The notes: generated by a model not told the origin, from the letters alone. DNA of 12,651 bases from Bathymodiolus brooksi thiotrophic gill symbiont (GCF_903642095.1 NZ_CAHJWD020000337.1:1-12651); one strand, 5' to 3'. Positions 1-7,600 are shown, counted from the first letter of the stretch. Numbers and translations are program-made.

Positions 1-2
1 GT

Positions 3-530
3 AAAAATCCTGATGAGCGGTGGCGAAAAATTACCCATCAGATTTTTGAAGTGCCAAATCAGCAGGGTGGATTGTTGGATAGATTGGCGGTTTTGCGTGA
101 TTATTTAAAGATGCGAGTGGGTAGTCCAATTAAAATTATCAAGCAATATCCGATTAATCAGCGGCATCAAGTCAAGCGATTTTTGCAAAATATCGTGCGT
201 AAAGGTGGCGAGGGTGTGGTGGTTAGAAATCCAAATACAGCATATCAAACTGGGCGATTAAGTTCGGCATTAAAGGTAAAACAATACTTGGATACGGAGT
301 GTGTAATAGAGAAGATTTTACCTGGTAAAGGAAAATATACGGGAAAAATGGGGGCGTTATTGTGCAAAACTAAAAAGGGGGTGTTGGTAAAAATTGGCTC
401 TGGATTTAAAGATATTCAGCGTGAAAATCCACCGCCTATTGGCACTACGATTACTTTTAAATATTTTGGCTTGACGAAAAAGGGCAAACCAAAATATCCT
501 GTATTTTTGCGTATTAGATTAGTGCGGTAA
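3..530 (+). CDS. ATP-dependent DNA ligase, small LigE-like type, 5'-truncated
   Basis: This is the C-terminal part (175 codons) of an ATP-dependent DNA ligase, which seals nicks through an enzyme-AMP intermediate. The reading frame is open to the window edge, so the start, any signal peptide and the catalytic lysine motif lie outside. Visible are nucleotidyltransferase motif IV (KGGEGVVVRNP, nt 201-233) and motif V (LKVK, nt 270-281), followed by a short OB-fold domain with LPGKGKYTGKMGALL, GSGF and NPPPIG segments ending in FLRIRLVR. There is no extra C-terminal domain, which fits the minimal ligases of Haemophilus/Neisseria type; many of those are periplasmic and tied to DNA uptake, but this cannot be tested without the N-terminus. 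The GTG at 51 is an internal valine, not the start. Coding-strand composition is strongly G-rich compared with genes further right. Confidence 0.9.
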   Translation, partial: KNPDERWRKITHQIFEVPNQQGGLLDRLAVLRDYLKMRVGSPIKIIKQYPINQRHQVKRFLQNIVRKGGEGVVVRNPNTAYQTGRLSSALKVKQYLDTECVIEKILPGKGKYTGKMGALLCKTKKGVLVKIGSGFKDIQRENPPPIGTTITFKYFGLTKKGKPKYPVFLRIRLVR

Positions 531-534
531 GTCC

Positions 535-564
535 TTGAAAATATATTAAAATTACCTTTATTCT
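535..564 (+). promoter_or_regulatory. Possible sigma70-like promoter before the methyltransferase gene
   Basis: TTGAAA at 535-540 (5 of 6 to the consensus -35) is followed after 18 nt by TATTCT at 559-564 (4 of 6 to the -10). Transcription would begin near 571, just before the ATG at 583. It lies in the 52-nt gap after the ligase stop. The match is modest and the AT-rich background makes chance hits likely. Confidence 0.3.
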
Positions 565-582
565 TAATAGAAGAAAATCAAT

Positions 583-1239
583 ATGACTAATATACAACAG
601 GCAAGACAAAATGCCATTGATTCACAAATTCGCCCTTGGGGTGGTTTGAACTATATTGCCAATAATGCACTAAAAAATATCCCTAGAGAAGATTTTGTGC
701 CTGAGGCGTATAAAAATTTAGCCTTTGCGGATATTGAAATTCCACTAAGTAGCAAAGCAAAGATGTTTAGCCCTAAAATTGAGGGGCGATTGCTTGATGC
801 ACTTAATATTCAACAAAATGAGACGGTTTTAGAGGTGGGCACAGGTAGTGGTTATTTAACGGCTGTGATTGCAAAACTCTGTAAATCCATTACCAGTATT
901 GAGATTGATGAAGAACTGAGTGGCAGTGCACAAGAAAAACTTAAAATACTGAATATTAATAATGCCCAACTGGAAGTGGGTGATGCTTCCCAAGGTTGGC
1001 AGTCCAATGATTTTTTTGATGTGGTGATTATAAGTAGTGCAGTGCCAAAAATTACAGGGCATTATTTTCACTTATTAAATGTGGGGGGTCGTATTTTTAT
1101 GGTTGAAGGCACTGGCAATGCGATGAGTGCAAAACTTATTACCCGCATTAGTGAGCATGAGTGGGAAACCAAGGCATTATTTGAGACGCATTTAAATACT
1201 ATGCAAGGGTTGGAAACAGCAGTAAGTTTTGAATTTTAA
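583..1239 (+). CDS. Protein-L-isoaspartate O-methyltransferase family protein (SAM-dependent)
   Basis: This is a 218-aa class I SAM methyltransferase of the PCMT family, whose typical members methylate isoaspartyl residues in damaged proteins. The N-terminal stretch QARQNAIDSQIRPWG and the segment IPREDFVPEAYKNLAF (about residues 33-48) are typical of the gammaproteobacterial branch that is often encoded near tolC rather than near surE. SAM-binding motif I is VLEVGTGSGYL (about residues 82-92). It is followed by an acidic SIEID strand end, VGDASQGW (motif II region) and FDVVIISSAVP. The sequence departs from the canonical surE-linked Pcm, so the true substrate is uncertain and I give no symbol. 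ATG 583 has only a weak purine stretch (AGAAGA) upstream. The RND exporter begins 3 nt after the stop, so the two are probably co-transcribed. Confidence 0.82.
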   Translation: MTNIQQARQNAIDSQIRPWGGLNYIANNALKNIPREDFVPEAYKNLAFADIEIPLSSKAKMFSPKIEGRLLDALNIQQNETVLEVGTGSGYLTAVIAKLCKSITSIEIDEELSGSAQEKLKILNINNAQLEVGDASQGWQSNDFFDVVIISSAVPKITGHYFHLLNVGGRIFMVEGTGNAMSAKLITRISEHEWETKALFETHLNTMQGLETAVSFEF

Positions 1240-1242
1240 ATT

Positions 1243-3636
1243 ATGAAACATTTGTATAATTCTATTTTGAATAAATCTGGCATTAGCATTGTGCTATTGC
1301 TCCTTATCATTGGTTTTTTTATTGTGCAAATCCCTAATTTTCAACTGGATGCCTCATCGGATTCGCTGGTTTTAGAAGGTGATAACAATCTGCATTATTA
1401 CCAAAATGTTAAGAAAAATTATGGCTCTGATGATTATTTAGTCATTAGTTATCAAGTTAAAGACAACCTGCTTGCTCAAGAACAAATCAATCATTTGACG
1501 AATTTTAGGCAAGATTTGCAAGCCATTGAACAAGTTAAATCGGTTACCACTATCTTAGATGTGCCTTTGTTTCGATCGCCGCCATTGTCGCTCGTTGATC
1601 TGGCCTCTAAAAATATTTCTATTGATAATGGCAATGCTAACCTTGCACTTGCTAATGAGGAATTTAAATCATCGCCATTGTATGCGAATAATTTGGTGAG
1701 CAAAGATGGTAAAACCAGTGCAATTCTCGTGGCATTAAAAGGCAATAAGACATTTGAAAATCGTCGTCAAAAACGCAATGCAATGCGATTTAAAAAGGCA
1801 AGCAATGAACTTTCTAAAGAGGCATTAGCCAAACTGAGTGCCATCGAAAAACAAGTGTTAAAAGACACAACAGTGCAAAGTGCCTTGCAAGATAAAACCA
1901 TTGCACAAATTCGCACGACAATTGACAAATATCGTGATAACGCCAGTCTATTTTTAGGGGGGCTGCCGATGATTACCACGGATATTATTGGTTATATTAG
2001 CAGTGATTTGATTATCTTTAGTTTGGCAGTAATTGGGCTGATGACACTGATTTTGGCGATTATTTTTAAGGGCATTCGCTGGGTATTGATGCCCATTGGC
2101 ATTAGCATCACAGGTGCGCTGATGATGACGGGTGTGCTAGGGTTTTTAGGTTGGAAAGTTACCGTTATTTCAAGTAATTTCTTTTCACTATTACTGGTAA
2201 TGACGCTATCAGTAATGATTCACTTGGTGGTGCGTTATCGAGAATTGGCACAAAATAACCCTGACTTAGCATATCGAACATTGATTCAAAACACATTAGA
2301 GCAAATGTTCAAACCTTGTTTATTCACCACACTCACCACTATTGCCGCCTTTGGGTCATTGTTGATTAGTGGCATCAAACCTGTGATTGACTTTGGCTGG
2401 ATGATGTCAATTGGGGTAACTATTGCGTTAGCCTTATCATTTGTTGCTTTTCCAATAATAATGAGCTTTTTACCTAAGCCAAAGATTCCACAATTTAAAA
2501 CTGAATTGGGTTTTACTTATGGTTTGGCAAAATTTACTGAAAAATTTGGTAATCATTTGTTGGTTGTTTTAATACTATTTATCGGGGCTTCGGCGGTGGG
2601 CATCAACAAACTCAGTGTTGAAAATCGTTTTATTGACTATTTCAAAGAAAACACCGAAATTAACCAAGGTTTAACCCTTATTGATAAAAAACTCGGTGGC
2701 ACAATCCCGCTAGAAATTGTATTTGATGGATTGGCTGAAGACTATTGGTATGACGGAGATTTGCGTGCCGATATACACAAAATTCACCAATATTTAGACA
2801 GTCTGGACGAGACTGGAAAAGTGCTTTCAATTGACACACTCATGCAGATATTAACGCAAGCAAATGACAATCAAACGCCGAATGGTTTCTTTTTAAATGT
2901 GATTAAAAATCGAATTCCAGATAGCGCTAAAGCGTATGTATTAGACCCTTATTTATCAAAAGATAATGATCAAATACGCATGGTCATTCGCATTCGTGAA
3001 ACCAACAAAGACCTTAAACGCGCAGCGCTGATTGAAAAAATTGAAACCTATATTAGTAAAGATATTGGCTTTCAAGAAGGCAGTTTCCACACCACAGGAA
3101 TGTTGGTATTGTATAACAATATGTTGCAAAGTTTGTTTACCTCGCAAATCAAAACTATTATGGTGGTATTTGCGATGATTTTCATAATGTTTTTGTTTAT
3201 TTTTAAATCCCTTAGTTTGTCAATTTTGGCACTTATCCCTAACACCCTACCATCAATTTTTATTCTCGGCATTATGGGATTAATGAATATTCCGCTAGAT
3301 TTAATGACCATTACCATTTCGGCAATTGCAATTGGTATCGGCGTTGATAATGCGATTCACTATATCCATCGTTTTAAAACTGAATTTACCAAAGACCATG
3401 ATTATTTAGCCACGATGTATCGCTCGCACAATTCTATTGGTTTGGCGATGTTTTACACTTCGATTACGGTTACTTTAGGCTTCTTAATTCTCGCTTTATC
3501 TAACTTTATTCCCAGTATCTATTTTGGTGTATTTACTGCTATTGCAATGATTAGCGCATTGCTTGCCAATTTAACTTTGTTGCCAAAGTTAATTTTGATG
3601 GCAAAGCCGAAGATTTGCAAAACAAAACAAATATGA
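1243..3636 (+). CDS. RND superfamily exporter, MMPL family (COG1033-like)
   Basis: This is a 797-aa inner-membrane transporter of the RND superfamily, in the MMPL/'predicted exporter' branch known for lipid or hydrophobic export; its substrate is unknown. It has the duplicated RND layout. TM1 (about residues 13-31) is followed by a large periplasmic loop (32-250) and five TM segments (about 252-275, 278-303, 306-330, 358-378, 383-408). TM7 (436-455) is followed by a second loop (456-634) and five more TM segments (636-655, 657-681, 685-707, 730-752, 758-785). The second half carries the conserved GIGVDNAIHYIHRF stretch at about 698-711. At about 800 aa it is shorter than the AcrB/HAE1 pumps, and no membrane-fusion protein or TolC gene is visible beside it. 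ATG 1243 lies 3 nt after the methyltransferase stop, suggesting translational coupling. Function beyond family level is inference. Confidence 0.88.
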   Translation: MKHLYNSILNKSGISIVLLLLIIGFFIVQIPNFQLDASSDSLVLEGDNNLHYYQNVKKNYGSDDYLVISYQVKDNLLAQEQINHLTNFRQDLQAIEQVKSVTTILDVPLFRSPPLSLVDLASKNISIDNGNANLALANEEFKSSPLYANNLVSKDGKTSAILVALKGNKTFENRRQKRNAMRFKKASNELSKEALAKLSAIEKQVLKDTTVQSALQDKTIAQIRTTIDKYRDNASLFLGGLPMITTDIIGYISSDLIIFSLAVIGLMTLILAIIFKGIRWVLMPIGISITGALMMTGVLGFLGWKVTVISSNFFSLLLVMTLSVMIHLVVRYRELAQNNPDLAYRTLIQNTLEQMFKPCLFTTLTTIAAFGSLLISGIKPVIDFGWMMSIGVTIALALSFVAFPIIMSFLPKPKIPQFKTELGFTYGLAKFTEKFGNHLLVVLILFIGASAVGINKLSVENRFIDYFKENTEINQGLTLIDKKLGGTIPLEIVFDGLAEDYWYDGDLRADIHKIHQYLDSLDETGKVLSIDTLMQILTQANDNQTPNGFFLNVIKNRIPDSAKAYVLDPYLSKDNDQIRMVIRIRETNKDLKRAALIEKIETYISKDIGFQEGSFHTTGMLVLYNNMLQSLFTSQIKTIMVVFAMIFIMFLFIFKSLSLSILALIPNTLPSIFILGIMGLMNIPLDLMTITISAIAIGIGVDNAIHYIHRFKTEFTKDHDYLATMYRSHNSIGLAMFYTSITVTLGFLILALSNFIPSIYFGVFTAIAMISALLANLTLLPKLILMAKPKICKTKQI

Positions 3637-3643
3637 TTATAAT
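3615..3643 (+). promoter_or_regulatory. Sigma70-like promoter of the nadB-def-dusB-fis operon
   Basis: TTGCAA at 3615-3620 (4 of 6) is separated by 17 nt from a perfect TATAAT at 3638-3643, so transcription should start near 3650. The -35 lies inside the last codons of the RND exporter and the -10 overlaps the base pairs just after its stop. It is the best-looking promoter in the left half of the window and the only one before the long overlapping gene chain. Confidence 0.6.
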
Positions 3644-3697
3644 AAAACATATTTGTAAATATATAGGGCAATAAAATGATATTGTCAGAAAGAACAG

Positions 3698-4192
3698 ATG
3701 GTTACATTGAGCGTTAGTTTCATTTATGATTTTTTAAATTCACAAGCCAGCACTACAATTGCTGGCTTTGTTATTATTATGGTGTCAATTTTTGCTATTT
3801 ATTTTCAAAGAAAAACTACTAAGCAAAAGGTGGCATTAAAATTCTTAGATAAACTTTCCACCGAACAAAGCCTTATTAATAGTGCTAAGTTTTCAAAAAA
3901 TTGCTATCTAAATCCAGAAATGAGTGTTGAACTTATTGCCACTTCCAAAAAAACAGAGCATAGAAAAGAACAAATACAATTAGAGGTTATTCTGAATTAT
4001 TTTAAATCCTTGTCAATGGGTGTCCGTATTGGCATTTATGACAAAAAAATCGCCTGTTTATCTCAAAAACAACAAATTATCCACACTTTTCAACAGACAA
4101 AACCCTATATCAAGCACATTAGAAAAGATTTAGATAGCAACAAAATTTTAAAAAATTTAGAATGGTTATCAAACAAATTAGATGCAATATAA
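3698..4192 (+). CDS. Membrane-anchored protein of unknown function (DUF4760-like)
   Basis: This is a 164-aa protein with one N-terminal TM segment (about residues 20-36, TIAGFVIIMVSIFAIYF), then a basic QRKTTKQK stretch and a helical cytoplasmic part. The order TM - RK-rich - helix - 'LNYFKSLSMGVRIGIYDKK' resembles DUF4760 proteins; that is a pattern impression without a search. The ATG at 3698 is chosen because the in-frame ATG at 3779 would cut the TM segment. Its Shine-Dalgarno is poor (AGAAAG). A better-placed AGGG (3665-3668) instead serves a 13-codon mini-ORF at 3676-3717 that overlaps this start in another frame. An inverted repeat (3744-3768) lies in its first codons. The 3' end overlaps nadB by 11 nt, so it is first gene of the nadB operon. 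Its role there is unknown. Confidence 0.65.
   Translation: MVTLSVSFIYDFLNSQASTTIAGFVIIMVSIFAIYFQRKTTKQKVALKFLDKLSTEQSLINSAKFSKNCYLNPEMSVELIATSKKTEHRKEQIQLEVILNYFKSLSMGVRIGIYDKKIACLSQKQQIIHTFQQTKPYIKHIRKDLDSNKILKNLEWLSNKLDAI
3744..3768 (+). promoter_or_regulatory. Perfect 9-bp inverted repeat near operon start (possible attenuator)
   Basis: AAGCCAGCA (3744-3752) and TGCTGGCTT (3760-3768) form a perfect 9-bp stem with a 7-nt loop, followed by TGTTATTATTAT. It looks like a weak intrinsic terminator but lies within the 5' codons of the DUF4760-like gene. A 13-codon mini-ORF (3676-3717) with an AGGG ribosome site ends 26 nt before the stem. It could attenuate the operon, terminate exporter transcripts, or be a coding accident; the poor U-tract argues against a strong terminator. 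Confidence 0.3.
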
Positions 4193-5732
4193 ATTTGATG
4201 TTCTAATCATCGGCACAGGCAGTGCAGGATTAATGAATGCCTTGCACTTATCTGATGAGTTATCTATTGCACTAATTGCTAAAGACAAACTGTTGGAAGG
4301 TTGTTCTTATTATGCACAAGGTGGTATTTCGGCAGTGCTTGATGCACAAGACAATTTCCAATCACATATTAATGACACACTTTTAACAGGCAATCACTTA
4401 GGCGATGAAGAGGCAATTCGTTTTATGGTTGAGCAAGCGCCTGCTGCAATTCAATCCTTAGAAAAATTAGGCGTGTTATTCACTCAAGAAGAGGGGCGTT
4501 ATCATTTAACAACCGAGGGCGGGCACAGTAATAGGCGCATTGCTCATGTAGCTGATAAAACAGGAAAATCCATCCAAACCAATTTACTGAATAGCGTTAA
4601 AAAAAAGAAAAACATCCACCTTTTTGAAGGTTTTATTGCCATTGATTTACTCATGAAAAATAAGCAATGCTACGGTGCTTATATTTTGAACAAATCCAGT
4701 AACGAAGTAGAAAGTTTTATCGCACATAAAACCATCATTGCCACAGGTGGTGCTTCCAAAGTCTATCTTTACACTTCCAATCCAGATACTTCAACTGGCG
4801 ATGGCATCGCCATGGCATACCGAGCACATAGCCATATCGTTAATATGGAATTCACCCAATTCCACCCAACTTGCCTATACCACCCACACGCAAAATCATT
4901 TTTAATCTCTGAGGCACTGCGTGGTGAAGGCGCTAAACTCATTCTGCCAAATGGCGATACATTTATGCACAAATATGATAATCGCCTTGAACTTGCCCCC
5001 AGAGATGTTGTCGCCAGAGCAATTGATTCAGAAATGAAGATACATGGTTTTGATTGTGTCTATTTGGATATTTCTTTCAAAGACAAAACTTGGATAAAAT
5101 CACATTTCCCAACCATTGATAAAAAATGCCTGTCTTTTGGCATTGATATTACCGAGCAACCTATCCCAGTCGTGCCTGCCGCTCATTACACCTGTGGTGG
5201 TATTCAAACTGACATTAACGCATGCAGTAATATAAAGGGCTTATATGCAATTGGCGAAGTGGCACACACAGGCGTTCATGGTGCAAATCGTATGGCAAGT
5301 AATTCATTATTAGAATGCATTGTATTTGCCAAGGCCTGTGCTAATCACATTAACCAACAAACATTTGAACAATTGTCTCTAAATTTTGACAACTGGGATG
5401 CCTCCAGAGCCTGCCCTTCTCAAGAAAAAGTAATGGTAACGCACTTATGGGATGAAGTTAGACGCATTATGTGGAACTTTGTCGGCATTGTGCGGAGTGA
5501 AAAACGCTTACACGCTGCACGAATGCGCTTGAGTCAAATTCAAAATGAGGTTAATGAATATTATCATCTTTACCTAATTTCAAGCGATTTAATCGAACTC
5601 AGAAACTTGATTGCCACAGCACAAATTATTGTTAAATCAGCAATTTTAAGAACAGAAAGCCGTGGTTTGCATTACAATAAAGACTGTCCACACACTTCTA
5701 CTAACATTCAAAATACCGTTATAAAATTATGA
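4182..5732 (+). CDS. nadB: L-aspartate oxidase
   Basis: NadB is a cytoplasmic FAD enzyme that oxidises L-aspartate to iminoaspartate, the first step of de novo NAD synthesis; NadA then condenses the product with dihydroxyacetone phosphate. The 516-aa length is close to the E. coli enzyme (540). Visible motifs are the dinucleotide-binding IIGTGSAGL (residues 9-17) and YAQGGISAV (44-52). TEGGHSNRRIAHVADKTGKS (111-130) follows, then ATGGASKVY and the arginine-bearing LAPRDVVARAID (271-282). Further on are AAHYTCGGIQTD (333-344), GEVAHTGVHGANRMASNSLL (358-377) and the late ESRGLHYNKDCP (492-503), which separates NadB from succinate dehydrogenase flavoproteins. ATG 4182 lies inside the preceding gene with no clear Shine-Dalgarno, which fits translational coupling. 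The stop overlaps the def start as ATGA. nadA and nadC are not in the window. Confidence 0.96.
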   Translation: MQYKFDVLIIGTGSAGLMNALHLSDELSIALIAKDKLLEGCSYYAQGGISAVLDAQDNFQSHINDTLLTGNHLGDEEAIRFMVEQAPAAIQSLEKLGVLFTQEEGRYHLTTEGGHSNRRIAHVADKTGKSIQTNLLNSVKKKKNIHLFEGFIAIDLLMKNKQCYGAYILNKSSNEVESFIAHKTIIATGGASKVYLYTSNPDTSTGDGIAMAYRAHSHIVNMEFTQFHPTCLYHPHAKSFLISEALRGEGAKLILPNGDTFMHKYDNRLELAPRDVVARAIDSEMKIHGFDCVYLDISFKDKTWIKSHFPTIDKKCLSFGIDITEQPIPVVPAAHYTCGGIQTDINACSNIKGLYAIGEVAHTGVHGANRMASNSLLECIVFAKACANHINQQTFEQLSLNFDNWDASRACPSQEKVMVTHLWDEVRRIMWNFVGIVRSEKRLHAARMRLSQIQNEVNEYYHLYLISSDLIELRNLIATAQIIVKSAILRTESRGLHYNKDCPHTSTNIQNTVIKL

Positions 5733-6277
5733 TACTACCTATTCTAAAATTCCCAGACAAACGCTTACAAACCAAGGCTGCCAAAGTTGAGGCGGTGGAC
5801 GATAACATTCAGAAAATGATAAAAAATATGTTTGAAACTATGTATGCCTCAGACGGCATCGGTCTGGCAGCCACGCAAGTTGATCAGCATCTACAAATTG
5901 TAGTGATGGATGTGCCAGATTCAGGCGAAGATTACCAATTTATATTAAAAAATCGTAATACCGAAAACAGCAAACCCCTTACCAAAAAACATCCATTATG
6001 CTTTATCAATCCCACCATTACCAAAAAAGAAGGCAAAGAAACGCACAGCGAAGGATGTTTGTCAGTGCCTGGTTATTATGCAGAAATTGAGCGATTTAAT
6101 CATATTGTGGTGGAAGCACTAGATGAAAATGGCAAGACATTTACGCTAGAAGCTCATAATTTGCTTGCAGTTTGCATCCAGCACGAATTAGACCATTTAA
6201 AAGGTATTTTATTTATTGATTATTTATCTAAATTCAAGCAAAAACGCCTACTAGATAAAATCAAAAAAAGCAAATAA
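5729..6277 (+). CDS. def: Peptide deformylase
   Basis: This Fe2+/Zn2+ hydrolase removes the formyl group from the N-terminal methionine of nascent proteins. All three family motifs are intact: GIGLAATQ (residues 43-50), EGCLS (108-112, with a metal-binding Cys) and HELDH (152-156, two metal-binding His and the catalytic Glu). At 182 aa it exceeds the E. coli enzyme (169) because of about 20 extra residues between the VVMDVP strand and the FINP segment (about 62-95, Lys/Asn-rich). The start overlaps the nadB stop by 4 nt (ATGA), and the stop TAA shares its last base with the dusB ATG. In many bacteria def sits beside fmt; here fmt is absent and def is embedded between nadB and dusB. Confidence 0.96.
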   Translation: MILPILKFPDKRLQTKAAKVEAVDDNIQKMIKNMFETMYASDGIGLAATQVDQHLQIVVMDVPDSGEDYQFILKNRNTENSKPLTKKHPLCFINPTITKKEGKETHSEGCLSVPGYYAEIERFNHIVVEALDENGKTFTLEAHNLLAVCIQHELDHLKGILFIDYLSKFKQKRLLDKIKKSK

Positions 6278-7251
6278 TGCCAATCAAAATTGGCGATTAC
6301 ACCCTTCCCTCTCAAGTGTTACTTGCCCCCATGGCAGGCACCAGCGACAAGCCTTTCAGGATGCTTTGTAAAGCACAAGGTGCTGCACTCACCACCTCTG
6401 AAATGGTGGTTATACAACAACACTTACTAAACACCAATAAATCCAAATATCGCCTAGACTTTCAAGGAGAATCAGCACCAATTAGCATTCAAATTGCTGG
6501 CTCTAAAGCCGATGAATTAGCCATTTCTGCACAAAAAGCAGTAGAATTTGGCGCCGATATTATTGATATTAATATGGGCTGCCCCGCCAAAAAGGTATGC
6601 AACAAAGCCGCAGGATCTGCATTAATGCAAGATGAAATGCTAGTAGAAACTATTCTAAAATCCGTGGTAAATAGCGTCAATGTGCCTGTTACTCTAAAAA
6701 TGCGCACAGGCTGGATCCGTGCCAATAAAAATGCACCTACCATCGCTAAAATCGCCCAAGACGCTGGCATCCAAATGCTCAGCGTTCATGGCAGAACCAA
6801 AGAAGACAAATACAATGGCGAAGCAGAATATGACACCATTGCCAAAGTCGCCTCTCAAGTCTGCATCCCTATCATTGCCAACGGTGATATTAATAACGCT
6901 GAACAAGCCAAGCAAATACTAGACAATACAGGTGCAAGCGGTGTGATGATTGGTAGAGCCACACAAGGCAACCCTTGGATTTTTGCCGAAATTAACCATT
7001 ATCTTAATACTAACAAACACGCTAAAACCCTCTCATTTATATCCAAAAAACAAACCGCACTCAACCACATTCAACAAATTCACGAATTTTATGGCGAAGG
7101 ACTGGGTGTGCGCATTGCTAGAAAACACATTCTTTGGTATTTACAACATTTTGAAAATAAACCTCAAACCTGTTGGGAAAAAATTAGTAAAATTAACGCT
7201 TCTATAGAACAATATCAACAATTTAAAAATTGCCTTAATGAGCTCAACTAA
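6277..7251 (+). CDS. dusB: tRNA-dihydrouridine synthase B
   Basis: DusB is an FMN-dependent enzyme that reduces specific uridines in the tRNA D-loop to dihydrouridine using NADPH. The 324-aa length matches E. coli DusB (321). Visible features are the FMN-binding LLAPMAGTSDKPFR (residues 15-28) and INMGCPAKKVCNKAAGSALM (98-117) with the expected catalytic cysteine at 102. The barrel motifs VTLKMRTGW (138-146), SVHGRTKEDKYNG (169-181), IIANGDI (199-205) and GVMIGRATQGNPWIF (222-236) follow. The 3' end overlaps fis by 14 nt. The dusB-fis order is the classic gammaproteobacterial arrangement, which supports DusB over DusA or DusC. The coding strand is markedly C-rich and G-poor compared with the left end of the window. 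Confidence 0.95.
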   Translation: MPIKIGDYTLPSQVLLAPMAGTSDKPFRMLCKAQGAALTTSEMVVIQQHLLNTNKSKYRLDFQGESAPISIQIAGSKADELAISAQKAVEFGADIIDINMGCPAKKVCNKAAGSALMQDEMLVETILKSVVNSVNVPVTLKMRTGWIRANKNAPTIAKIAQDAGIQMLSVHGRTKEDKYNGEAEYDTIAKVASQVCIPIIANGDINNAEQAKQILDNTGASGVMIGRATQGNPWIFAEINHYLNTNKHAKTLSFISKKQTALNHIQQIHEFYGEGLGVRIARKHILWYLQHFENKPQTCWEKISKINASIEQYQQFKNCLNELN

Positions 7252-7468
7252 TTTACCCGATTGTATTAACACCAAACTAAAACGCTACTTTAAACAGTTA
7301 AATGGTGAACAAGCCTCTGGCGTGCATAAAATGGTAATGCAAGAAAGTGAATCTATCACCCTTAAATTTGTTTTGGATATGGTTGAGCAAAATCAAAGTG
7401 AAGCTGCTAAGATTCTAGGAATGAATCGCGGCACTTTAAAGAAAAAAATTGAACTCTATAAACTTTGA
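7238..7468 (+). CDS. fis: DNA-binding protein Fis, short form
   Basis: Fis is a dimeric nucleoid protein that bends DNA and controls growth-phase genes such as rRNA operons. The 76-aa product matches the core of E. coli Fis (98 aa): LKRYFKQLNGE (about residues 14-24), the dimerisation helix region, and the C-terminal helix-turn-helix NQSEAAKILGMNRGTLKKKI (52-71). It aligns from about E. coli residue 26 onward, so the N-terminal beta-hairpin arm that contacts DNA invertases is missing. The start is well fixed: in frame upstream there is a stop at 7205-7207 and no ATG, GTG or TTG before 7238. It overlaps the dusB end by 14 nt and should be translated by coupling. No terminator is visible right after its stop. 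Confidence 0.92.
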   Translation: MSSTNLPDCINTKLKRYFKQLNGEQASGVHKMVMQESESITLKFVLDMVEQNQSEAAKILGMNRGTLKKKIELYKL

Positions 7469-7501
7469 AAACAATATACTTTTAGAATCGGATACAGCAT
7501 A

Positions 7502-7525
7502 TTAACAATTCATCCTTATTGTTAA
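7502..7525. repeat. Perfect 8-bp dyad, operator-like
   Basis: TTAACAAT (7502-7509) and ATTGTTAA (7518-7525) are perfect inverted copies separated by 8 nt. The right arm overlaps the first direct repeat described next. The spacing suits a dimeric helix-turn-helix regulator, but no cognate regulator is identifiable here. Confidence 0.45.
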
Positions 7526-7552
7526 CTTATAATTTAAATATGTTAACTTATA
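7520..7552 (+). repeat. Two 12-bp direct repeats, 21-bp period
   Basis: TGTTAACTTATA occurs at 7520-7531 and again, identical, at 7541-7552, so the copies are on the same DNA face two helical turns apart. A degenerate third copy (GTTACAGTATA, 8 of 11) is at 7560-7570. The second copy contains the likely -35 and the third overlaps the -10 of the promoter before the 55-aa gene, as expected for an operator or activator-binding site. Confidence 0.6.
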
Positions 7553-7572
7553 CTTCATTGTTACAGTATAAT
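7543..7572 (+). promoter_or_regulatory. Sigma70-like promoter before the 55-aa gene and purH block
   Basis: TTAACT (7543-7548, 4 of 6) with an 18-nt spacer precedes a perfect TATAAT (7567-7572). Transcription would start near 7579, 22 nt before the ATG at 7601. A second TATAAT at 7528-7533 has no good -35. The elements are embedded in the direct repeats, so the promoter is probably regulated. This stretch (7469-7600) is otherwise non-coding. Confidence 0.55.
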
Positions 7573-7600
7573 TGATATCGTTATTTTATAAGGAATTCTG

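Noticed and set aside
6719..7207. Two plus-strand frames (67 and 85 codons) within dusB
   Set aside because: They lie in another frame inside a well-supported gene, with no ribosome sites; typical shadows of a C/A-rich coding sequence.
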